From: a bacterium
GTDB taxonomy: Bacteria; Margulisbacteria; Marinamargulisbacteria; JAAEMD01
Length of the DNA: 12,226 bases
Direction: 5' to 3'
Assembly (NCBI GenBank): GCA_024225875.1
Contig: JAAEMD010000534.1
Location: forward strand, 1-12,226
Notes under the pieces: generated by a model
What the model was told of the DNA's origin: nothing
The model's database searches: none
Seen by the model: only the letters and a program-made list of their open reading frames with translations
In this document: positions 6,326 to 12,226 of the stretch, piece by piece
How positions within the stretch are numbered: the first letter of the stretch is position 1
How the letters are laid out: each line of letters begins with the position of its first letter
Made by a program: the position numbers and the translations under genes

Positions 6326-9300
6326 TGTTCTTAACAAATTTATCTATAAAAAAATCTTTGACAGTATTTGTTCTAATATTTGTATTGCTGGTTACAGGTT
6401 TTCACTCCTATATATCTCTCCCAAGAGAAGCAGCACCGGAAATAACAATACCCTATATTATAGTAAACACATTCTATTTTGGAGTATCACCTGCTGATAT
6501 GGAAACATTAGTCACAAATCCGATAGAAAAAAAATTAAAGAGCCTGAAAGATATCAAGGAAATGACATCCAGTTCCGGAGACAGTTTTTCTTCTATTGCT
6601 ATAGAATTTGATATCAATATTGACATTAACGAAGCCCTGAGAAAAGTAAAAGAAAAGGTTGACCTGGCAAAAGCAGATCTGCCAGAAGATTCTGAAGAAC
6701 CCCAGGTCATCGAAATAAATCTATCTGACATACCAGTAATGGTAATAAATATCTCCGGCAAATACAGCCTTCATAATTTAAAACATATTGCTGAGAACCT
6801 TAAAGACAGGATAGAAATGGTAAAAGGGGTACTGGACATAACAATCTCAGGTGGTCTTGAACGGGAAATACAGGTCATAGTAGATAAGAACCTTCTGAAA
6901 AAATATGAACTGTCTTTAAACCAGATATCAAGGGCAGTTTCAGCTGAAAATATAAATATACCAGGCGGCACTATCAACATCGGAAATTCAAAATATTTAG
7001 TCAGGATACCTGGTGAGGTCAAGAAGATAAAAGAGCTTGAAAATATAGTAATAAAAACACCGGATAAAACACCTGTTTACTTAAAGGATGTAGCGCAAGT
7101 CAAAGATTCCTTTAAAGAAAAGGAAACTTATTCCAGAATGAACCAGATCGAAAGTGTTTCACTTTCCATACAGAAAAGGTCCGGTGAAAATATCATAAGA
7201 ATTTCACAGGACATTAAAAAGTTATTAGAGGCCGAAAAACCTGGTTTGCCTCATACCACAGAAATCAACATAATTGCCGATCAGTCTGAAGATATAAGCG
7301 ATATGGTAGATGAGCTGGAAAACAGCATTGTTTTAGGCTTAATACTGGTAACCATAGTCCTGTTAGCTTTTATGGGTCTAAGAAATGCTTTTTTTGTTGC
7401 AACAGCAATCCCTTTTTCTATGCTTATAACATTTATTGTTCTGAAAGTTCTTGGCATCACCTTGAATATGGTTTTATTATTCAGCCTCATACTTGCACTT
7501 GGCATGCTTGTTGATAATGCTATTGTCATAGTAGAGAATATCTATCGCTTTATAGAAGAAGGTTATTCTAAAAGAGAAGCTGCCAAAAAAGCTACGGCAG
7601 AAGTAGCGCTGGCAGTTTCCACATCTACAGCAACAACAGTAGCAGTATTTATTCCTCTTTTATACATACCTGGTGTAGCTGGAAAATTTATGCGGTTCCT
7701 GCCCATTGGTGCAATAACAACTATTTCATCTTCCCTGTTTGTTGCGCTTATAATCAATCCTGTGCTTTGTGCAAACTTTATGACATTAGATAAAAAAAGA
7801 CACAAAAAAAATAAGAGCAGCCTGCATAACAAAGTTAACCGCTTCTATCGTATAATTCTACAATGGTCTCTAAAAAATAGAGCAAAAACAATATTAGCAA
7901 CAATCGCTGCTTTATTTATATCTATATTTCTGTTTTATATCACCAGTCCCGGACAGGAGTTCTTCCCTGACATAACACCATCCAGGATTTATATAGATAT
8001 TTCAACACCTGAAGACAGCACACTGAAAATAACGAACCAGATTGTCATGAAAATTGAAAATTATTTAATCAAAGAGCCAAACATTATAAATGTTATTTCA
8101 ACTGTCGGGTCTACAGGAAGCAACTGGCTCTTTGGCAGTTCATCCAGCCCGGATAAAGCCAGGATAATTGTAGAGTTCCCGGATAAAGAACAAAGACTGG
8201 AACATCCAAAAAAAACTATCAGTAAAATAAGACAGTTCATCAAAAACATTCCAGGTGCAGAAATAGACATTACAAAAGAAGATATGGGTCCTCCTGGCGG
8301 CGCTCCTGTAAGCATTCAAATTTCCGGCCCCGAATTTTCAAAGCTTGAAAAATATACCAGCCGGATAAAAAACATAATGACTAAAGTAGAGGGGATAACT
8401 GATATAAAAGATAATTTTAATAAGGGGCGTCCTGAAATACGAGTAGAAATAGACAGGGATAAAGCAGCTCTTTCAGGGTTAAGTACATACCTGATCGCTT
8501 CAACAATCAGAACAGCGATTCATGGAACAAAAATATCTGTCTTTCGAGATGGTAATGATGAGTATGACATTATTCTAAAATTCCCGGAAGATCTACAAAA
8601 CAATATAAACAGCATTGAAGAGTTAAATATTACTTCCCCTGACGGGATAGCTGTTCCTTTGCCGGAACTGGCAACTATCAAAACAACTGGCGGACTGGGC
8701 ACAATTCAGCACTCAAACCAGAATAGAGTGATTACCATAGAGGCCAACGCAAAAAATGGATACCTGCCTCATGCATTAATAAAAATTCTGAAACAAGAAG
8801 CTTCCCGCCTTACTCTGGAAGACGGTTACAGCCTTAAATTTACTGGAGAAAATGAAGATATGCAGGTAGTTGCAAACTATTTAAATAAAGCTTTTATCAT
8901 AGCTTTATTCCTGATAGCTTTGATAATGGTTACTCATTTTGACTCAATTTTTCTACCACTGATAATTTTATTCTCTGTCTTTTTATCACTGATAGGAATC
9001 ATCCTGGGTCTTGTTATTTTTCAACGTCCATTCGGTGTTATAATGACCGGAATCGGAGCTATATCTCTTGCCGGCGTTGTCGTTAATAATGCTATAGTTC
9101 TGATTGATTATTTTGTGCAGCTGCAAAAACGGGGGTTTAACCGTATTTCTGCCGTAATCAAAGCAGGCAGTGTTCGCTTACGTCCTGTAATTCTTACAGC
9201 TGTTACAACCATATTAGGTCTTGTTCCTATGACATTTGGAATAAACTTCAATTTCAAGATGTTTTATAATAATTTATTTTCCAAAAACATTGTTAATAAC

Positions 9301-9477
9301 TTCTTTTCAGCTATCGAAATCGGTTCTCAGAGTACTGAGTTCTGGGGATCTATGGGCTCTGCTGTCACAATAGGACTGGCAACAGGCACAATACTGACAC
9401 TGATAGTTGTTCCGGTACTGTATATAAGCATAGATAACCTGGCAAATAGAGTAAAAAGAAAGTTAAAGACAATGTAA
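6325..9477 (+). CDS. RND-family inner-membrane efflux permease
   Basis: The 1050-residue protein is the proton-driven inner-membrane pump of the tripartite system. It has the RND layout: a first helix at about 10-32 followed by LPREAAPEI (32-40), a periplasmic porter domain to about 333, helices 2-6 at about 334-490, helix 7 near 522-540, a second porter domain to about 855, and helices 8-12 to the end. FFPDITPS (546-553) and GPPGGAPVSIQISGP (655-669) are typical. In helix 4 the proton-relay pair that is D407-D408 in AcrB reads D397-N398 (GMLVDNAIVIVEN), and in helix 10 the AcrB K940 region reads GVVVNNAIVLIDY (917-929), with no lysine. These changes are shared by many non-AcrB RND pumps, so they mark a subgroup, not a defect. 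The gene overlaps the adaptor stop (TGATG). Drug, metal and lipid export all remain possible. Confidence 0.93.
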   Translation: MFLTNLSIKKSLTVFVLIFVLLVTGFHSYISLPREAAPEITIPYIIVNTFYFGVSPADMETLVTNPIEKKLKSLKDIKEMTSSSGDSFSSIAIEFDINIDINEALRKVKEKVDLAKADLPEDSEEPQVIEINLSDIPVMVINISGKYSLHNLKHIAENLKDRIEMVKGVLDITISGGLEREIQVIVDKNLLKKYELSLNQISRAVSAENINIPGGTINIGNSKYLVRIPGEVKKIKELENIVIKTPDKTPVYLKDVAQVKDSFKEKETYSRMNQIESVSLSIQKRSGENIIRISQDIKKLLEAEKPGLPHTTEINIIADQSEDISDMVDELENSIVLGLILVTIVLLAFMGLRNAFFVATAIPFSMLITFIVLKVLGITLNMVLLFSLILALGMLVDNAIVIVENIYRFIEEGYSKREAAKKATAEVALAVSTSTATTVAVFIPLLYIPGVAGKFMRFLPIGAITTISSSLFVALIINPVLCANFMTLDKKRHKKNKSSLHNKVNRFYRIILQWSLKNRAKTILATIAALFISIFLFYITSPGQEFFPDITPSRIYIDISTPEDSTLKITNQIVMKIENYLIKEPNIINVISTVGSTGSNWLFGSSSSPDKARIIVEFPDKEQRLEHPKKTISKIRQFIKNIPGAEIDITKEDMGPPGGAPVSIQISGPEFSKLEKYTSRIKNIMTKVEGITDIKDNFNKGRPEIRVEIDRDKAALSGLSTYLIASTIRTAIHGTKISVFRDGNDEYDIILKFPEDLQNNINSIEELNITSPDGIAVPLPELATIKTTGGLGTIQHSNQNRVITIEANAKNGYLPHALIKILKQEASRLTLEDGYSLKFTGENEDMQVVANYLNKAFIIALFLIALIMVTHFDSIFLPLIILFSVFLSLIGIILGLVIFQRPFGVIMTGIGAISLAGVVVNNAIVLIDYFVQLQKRGFNRISAVIKAGSVRLRPVILTAVTTILGLVPMTFGINFNFKMFYNNLFSKNIVNNFFSAIEIGSQSTEFWGSMGSAVTIGLATGTILTLIVVPVLYISIDNLANRVKRKLKTM

Positions 9478-9484
9478 ATATACT

Positions 9485-9883
9485 TTGAAAAAAGTTTCTC
9501 TTTATGAAAAAATAGTGTCTATGCTATCTACTATAAAATTACTGGCTCTACATTTCATACTTGCATCTATTACTCTGATTTTTTTTCTGACAGCAAAAAA
9601 ATATGCCGGTATATTTACTGACTTGCTGATAAAAAAGTATCTCAAACCTTTAAAACATGATATTAAAAATAACAAAGCAATTGTTATTATTTTCATCATC
9701 ATTATCAGCGCATTAATCTACGGTCACTTTCAATTATCACCCCTGATCAAAACATATTTTAATAATATTCCGGGTTTTTACCTTACCATGATTTCTATTA
9801 TAATCCCTGTTTTTTTCATTTCAGCACTTGTTCGCTTATTAGAATATATGTCAAAACAGAACAAAAAAAACAAACGTTCATGA
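9485..9883 (+). CDS. Small three-helix membrane protein of unknown function, end of efflux operon
   Basis: The frame starts at TTG 9485, seven bases after the RND stop, and would give 132 residues. An internal ATG at 9521 would give 120 residues, and neither start has a clear ribosome binding site. Three hydrophobic stretches are visible from TTG numbering: about 16-37, 63-82 and 97-120. A basic segment (KKYLKPLKHDIKNNK) separates the first two and a strongly basic tail (KQNKKNKRS) follows the third. I do not recognise the family. Its position suggests co-transcription with the pump and a possible accessory role in the inner membrane, but nothing in the sequence proves that. Codon use and AT content look like the neighbours. 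Confidence 0.6.
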   Translation: MKKVSLYEKIVSMLSTIKLLALHFILASITLIFFLTAKKYAGIFTDLLIKKYLKPLKHDIKNNKAIVIIFIIIISALIYGHFQLSPLIKTYFNNIPGFYLTMISIIIPVFFISALVRLLEYMSKQNKKNKRS

Positions 9884-9912
9884 GAATAACCAGGCATTAA
9901 GTTTTACGCACA

Positions 9913-9933
9913 TAAATACTTTTTAAGTATTTA
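9913..9933. terminator. AT-rich hairpin after the efflux operon
   Basis: TAAATACTT (9913-9921) and AAGTATTTA (9925-9933) form a perfect 9-bp stem with a TTT loop. It lies 30 bp after the last efflux gene, where a terminator is expected. The stem has a single G-C pair per arm and no following T-run, so it would be a weak intrinsic terminator or an mRNA 3' end stabiliser. Confidence 0.3.
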
Positions 9934-9953
9934 ATAATTGATCTCTTCTTTCA

Positions 9954-9994
9954 AGAATGTTAATATTCTGGCTCTTTTAGAGATTGTATATAAT
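9954..9994 (+). promoter_or_regulatory. Candidate promoter and operator-like palindrome before the DUF1015 gene
   Basis: TATAAT at 9989-9994 is a perfect -10 hexamer, 34 bases before the DUF1015 start codon. No good -35 is seen; TTCTGG at 9966-9971 has the right spacing but a poor match. A near-perfect 16-bp palindrome (AGAATGTTAATATTCT, 14 of 16 positions symmetric) at 9954-9969 overlaps the -35 position, where an activator or repressor could bind. Both are plausible but unproven in AT-rich DNA. Confidence 0.3.
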
Positions 9995-10028
9995 TCACAA
10001 TCCAGATTTCAAGATCCAGGGAGGCCTT

Positions 10029-11279
10029 ATGTCTTTAATTAAACCTTTCAAGGGGTATGTTCCAAATCCAGAAGTTGCAAATCAGGTGGCTTCACTTCCT
10101 TACGACGTTCTTTCTTCTAATGAGGCTCGTGAAATTGCAAAAACCAATAACCTGAGCTTTTTACACGTAGTTAAACCAGAGATCGATTTTCCAGAAAACC
10201 AGGGTACAGAAAAAGAAGAGATATATAAAAAAGGCTCTCAAAATCTACAAAAATTAATAAGCAATAAAATACTTATCCAGAATGATTCTCCCTGTTATTA
10301 CATTTACCAGCAGCAAATGGGCAACCATATTCAAACAGGTCTGGTTGCCGGGGCTTCGGTAGAAGAGTATGACAATAATTTAGTTAAGAAACATGAGTTT
10401 ACCAGACATGACAAAGAACTTGACCGTACAAAACATATAGAAACAATTAATGCCAATACCGGGCCTGTATTTCTGACATATCCACAGTCAGAAAAAATAG
10501 ATGCTAAAATAAATCAGCTGACATCATCTGAACACTATATTAATTTTACAGCTGACGATAACATTAAACATACTCTCTGGATCATTGATAATGAAAAAGA
10601 TATAAAGGACATAACAGATCTTTTTTCAAATGTCCCTGCTCTTTATGTAGCAGACGGACATCATAGATCAGCTGCTGCTTCCAGAGTACAGAAAATAAAA
10701 AAAGAAAAGAATCCAGGACATACAGGAAATGAACAATACAACTTTTTTCTTAGCGTGATTTTTCCTGACAAACAAATGCACATAATGGATTACAACCGTT
10801 GTGTGAAAGATATTAACAACCATTCAGTAGAAGGTATTATTTCACTAATCAAAGAAAATTTTGAAGTAGAGAAACTAAAAACAACAAATCCTGATGATGC
10901 CAGACCTGAGGCTCGCAGTGAATTTTCAATGTTCCTTGATAACAGCTGGTATAAACTAAAGTTAAAAACCAGAATAATACATGATGATCCGGTAAATTCC
11001 CTGGATGTTGCAATTTTACAGAACCTTGTCCTTAGTCCCATCCTTGGTATCAATGATCCAAGAACAGATAAAAGGATAGATTTTATTGGTGGAATAAGAG
11101 GACTGAGAGAACTGGAAAAAAGATGCAAAACAGACAGTAAAATAGCCTTTGCACTATTCCCTACCGGTATAGATCAGCTTATTGCAATAGCTGACCAGAA
11201 TAAGGTAATGCCACCAAAATCAACATGGTTTGAACCTAAACTTAGATCAGGAATGGTAGTAAAAACACTGACTGATTAG
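10029..11279 (+). CDS. DUF1015 family protein (DGHHR motif)
   Basis: From ATG 10029 the protein has 416 residues, the usual length for DUF1015. An in-frame ATG exists 45 bases upstream, but AGGGAGG at 10018-10024 and the family-typical opening MSLIKPFKGYVPNPE support 10029. Visible family motifs are LPYDVLSSNEAREIA (23-37), LHVVKPEIDFP (45-55), the KHEFTRHDKELDRTKHIETI segment (121-140) with ANTGPVFLTY (142-151), VADGHHRSAAASR (207-219), and a C-terminal NDPRTDKRIDFIGG. The DGHHR motif recalls the nucleotide-handling loop of ParB/SerK-like serine kinases. A similar phosphotransfer or nucleotide-dependent reaction is therefore possible, but this is an analogy, and the function should be taken as unknown. 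No signal peptide or membrane helix is present, so it is cytoplasmic. The unknown gene at 11299 follows 19 bases later and probably shares its mRNA. Confidence 0.9.
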   Translation: MSLIKPFKGYVPNPEVANQVASLPYDVLSSNEAREIAKTNNLSFLHVVKPEIDFPENQGTEKEEIYKKGSQNLQKLISNKILIQNDSPCYYIYQQQMGNHIQTGLVAGASVEEYDNNLVKKHEFTRHDKELDRTKHIETINANTGPVFLTYPQSEKIDAKINQLTSSEHYINFTADDNIKHTLWIIDNEKDIKDITDLFSNVPALYVADGHHRSAAASRVQKIKKEKNPGHTGNEQYNFFLSVIFPDKQMHIMDYNRCVKDINNHSVEGIISLIKENFEVEKLKTTNPDDARPEARSEFSMFLDNSWYKLKLKTRIIHDDPVNSLDVAILQNLVLSPILGINDPRTDKRIDFIGGIRGLRELEKRCKTDSKIAFALFPTGIDQLIAIADQNKVMPPKSTWFEPKLRSGMVVKTLTD

Positions 11280-11298
11280 TATAAAAGGAGTCTTTAAA

Positions 11299-11721
11299 AT
11301 GTCTTTATCTAACAACCAGAAACAATTTAAGAGCTTCATGGTTCTTGATCTTTCTTCTTCAAGAATTAGAGAGAACGATATTCTCTTCAAAGGTCAGGAG
11401 GCTCTTGACTTAATAATAAAAACTAAAAACATCTGTAAAAATAAAGATGATCTTAAAAGTCTATCCTTAATCAATAGAATAACAAAGCTTGAAAAAATGA
11501 TGAGCCTGCTGAACTCTACTGAAGATATTATAATTACAAAGTTCTTTAATGTTGTATGGAAAAGATACTCTCAAATCTCTAACTCAAATGAATACTTTAT
11601 TGATCTTAACATACTTCAAAAAGCAGCACCTGATATTTTTAAAAAGAATAAAGATCTAATAGCATCACGTATTGTAGAAAAAGAAGATGTTGATATAGAA
11701 AGCGGTATTGAAGAACTGTAG
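11299..11721 (+). CDS. Hypothetical cytoplasmic helical protein
   Basis: AAGGAG at 11285-11290, eight bases before ATG 11299, is a strong ribosome binding site, and it shows this 140-codon frame is a real gene. The product is rich in K, I, L and N, has no signal peptide or membrane helix, and is probably mostly alpha-helical, with an acidic C-terminus (EKEDVDIESGIEEL). A heptad-like stretch at about 58-72 (LINRITKLEKMMSLL) may support dimerisation. I do not recognise the family. It lies 19 bases after the DUF1015 gene and is likely in the same transcript, which hints at a shared role or simple co-regulation. Confidence 0.75.
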   Translation: MSLSNNQKQFKSFMVLDLSSSRIRENDILFKGQEALDLIIKTKNICKNKDDLKSLSLINRITKLEKMMSLLNSTEDIIITKFFNVVWKRYSQISNSNEYFIDLNILQKAAPDIFKKNKDLIASRIVEKEDVDIESGIEEL

Positions 11722-11738
11722 AAAGTAAAAAAGTTCAT

Positions 11739-11791
11739 ATCCTGATAGAAACAGCAAATAAAATTCTCCATTATCCCGGTCATATCAGGAT
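11739..11791. repeat. Spaced inverted repeat after the 140-residue gene
   Basis: ATCCTGATA (11739-11747) and TATCAGGAT (11783-11791) are perfect 9-bp inverted arms separated by 35 bases. There is no T-run after the right arm, so a standard intrinsic terminator is unlikely. It might be an mRNA 3' structure. Confidence 0.4.
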
Positions 11792-11890
11792 GGATTAAAC
11801 CGTTTCAAACTGGCCCACAACAGTGTTGATAAATACCCGGCGCATAAACGTTATATTATATATTTCATCTTTTAAATATCCATATCTATG

Positions 11891-12001
11891 AGCTGGTACA
11901 AACTTAACTGTCTGTTGAAATGGCTGAGTGCAGTTTCACAAACGTACATAAACGCAGTCATTTGAAAACGTCAGTGTCGGACATTTTATTTTGGAACAGC
12001 T
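11891..12001 (+). repeat. 111-bp palindromic element, copy 2 (MITE/REP-like)
   Basis: This is the second copy of the element at 5133-5243, with identical length and orientation. Its end arms (11891-11914 and 11978-12001) pair at about 17 of 24 positions, less well than copy 1, because changes fall mostly in the left arm. The middle stem 11915-11926 with 11955-11966 is retained. Its innermost pair is G11926-C11955, where copy 1 has T5168-A5197, a compensatory change. The apical hairpin (TGCAGTTT, loop CAC, AAAC/TACA) is also kept. It sits in intergenic DNA, with no coding role. Confidence 0.85.
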
Positions 12002-12048
12002 ATACCCTGACAAATTTCCCACCGACATTAATATCAAAGTTATTATCT

Positions 12049-12106
12049 TTAAGCCCTGCTTTTAAAAAACAGTTGAAGGCCTGCCTGTTTTTAAATAAGG
12101 GTTTAA
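12049..12106. repeat. Long imperfect hairpin next to the right-edge element
   Basis: The left arm 12049-12072 starts TTAAGCCC and ends AAAAAACAG. The right arm 12085-12106 starts CTGTTTTTAAAT and ends GGGTTTAA. They pair over roughly 20 positions with one two-base bulge and a 12-base loop. A/T runs on both arms would allow it to act as a bidirectional terminator. It lies 16 bp from the presumed end of the insertion sequence. Confidence 0.4.
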
Positions 12107-12122
12107 TTGACTGACTTTCTTT

Positions 12123-12142
12123 GTAAGCGATCGTAAGCGATC
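12123..12142. repeat. Tandem 10-bp repeat at the presumed IS66-type terminal inverted repeat
   Basis: GTAAGCGATC occurs twice head to tail at 12123-12132 and 12133-12142. IS66-family terminal repeats characteristically begin with GTAA, often GTAAGCG, so this is probably the outer end of the element whose transposase tail lies at 12170-12226. If 12123 is the true end, the 8-bp target duplication would be CTTTCTTT (12115-12122), which cannot be confirmed because the other end is outside the window. Confidence 0.5.
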
Positions 12143-12169
12143 CCCAAACCGCATTCTTGAAAAAAACAA

Positions 12170-12226
12170 TTAACTTTCTTTAAAATTCCAGGGCAGTAAT
12201 CTATTGTAATCTTCAAAAGATTTGCA
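12170..12226 (-). CDS. Probable IS66-type transposase, C-terminal fragment cut by the window edge
   Basis: On the minus strand an open frame enters from the right edge and ends at TAA (12172-12170), showing 18 residues: CKSFEDYNRLLPWNFKES. The 'LLPWN' ending resembles the C-terminus of IS66-family TnpC proteins, and the GTAAGCG repeat only about 30 bases beyond the stop fits the end of such an element. Eighteen residues cannot prove the family. The catalytic core is outside the window. Confidence 0.45.
   Translation of the reverse strand, partial: CKSFEDYNRLLPWNFKES

Larger units (their letters stand above)
11722..12122. other. Non-coding region with stacked palindromes between the last gene and the right-edge element
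   Basis: About 400 bases carry no credible gene. In order they hold a spaced inverted repeat (ATCCTGATA 11739-11747 and TATCAGGAT 11783-11791, 35-base spacer), the second 111-bp palindromic element (11891-12001) and a long imperfect hairpin (12049-12106). A 64-codon frame at 11920-12114 runs through the element and lacks a ribosome binding site. The region looks like a landing zone for mobile elements downstream of the DUF1015 operon. Confidence 0.6.

Noticed and set aside
7389..7529. Loss of the AcrB-type Asp pair and helix-10 Lys in the RND pump as a sign of inactivation
   Set aside because: The VDNAIV and VNNAIVLIDY versions occur in many intact RND pumps outside the AcrB group, so this marks a subfamily.
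9984..10028. Upstream ATG giving a 15-residue longer DUF1015 protein
   Set aside because: The extension overlaps the likely promoter, lacks a ribosome binding site and is not part of the family's usual N-terminus, while AGGGAGG supports the start at 10029.
11920..12114. 64-codon open frame on the + strand beginning inside the second palindromic element
   Set aside because: It runs through the repeat, has no ribosome binding site, its start and most of its first half derive from the element, and copy 1 of the element does not preserve a long frame.
1..12226. CRISPR arrays, tRNA or rRNA genes
   Set aside because: No regularly spaced direct repeats, cloverleaf sequences or conserved rRNA segments were seen on reading through the window.

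Overview
The window is AT-rich and comes from a diderm (Gram-negative-type) bacterium. It encodes a TolC-like outer-membrane channel, a periplasmic adaptor lipoprotein, an RND pump and a PorV/UPF0164-type outer-membrane protein. UPF0164-like proteins and DUF1015 proteins are common in spirochaetes, so a spirochaete or a similar lineage is my best guess. It is inferred from gene content only.

Layout, left to right. (1) Positions 2-199 hold the C-terminal tail of a probable transposase. (2) At 350-3377 three tightly packed genes run on the + strand: a glycerol-kinase-like protein whose substrate and catalytic residues are largely replaced, a TsaB (t6A tRNA modification) protein, and a PorV/UPF0164-like outer-membrane protein. 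(3) A 337-bp gap follows, with AT-rich palindromes and a terminator-like hairpin. (4) At 3715-9883 lies a tripartite efflux operon (outer-membrane factor, adaptor, RND permease) ending in a small three-helix membrane protein. (5) At 10029-11721 are a DUF1015 protein and an unrecognised 140-residue protein, each with a strong ribosome binding site. (6) The right end is non-coding DNA that holds palindromes and then what looks like the terminal inverted repeat and transposase C-terminus of an IS66-type element.

The efflux genes should work together as one envelope-spanning pump; its substrate cannot be read from the sequence. The first block mixes translation (TsaB) with an apparent pseudokinase of the same ASKHA superfamily.

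The two most interesting observations are these. First, a 111-bp palindromic element occurs twice (5133-5243 and 11891-12001) at about 88% identity with no length difference. Each copy can fold into one long three-tier hairpin. One base pair changes in a compensatory way between copies, and the first copy supplies the stop codon of the TolC-like gene. Second, the degenerate glycerol kinase keeps the family scaffold while every recognisable glycerol contact and the catalytic aspartate are changed. I found no CRISPR array, tRNA or rRNA.
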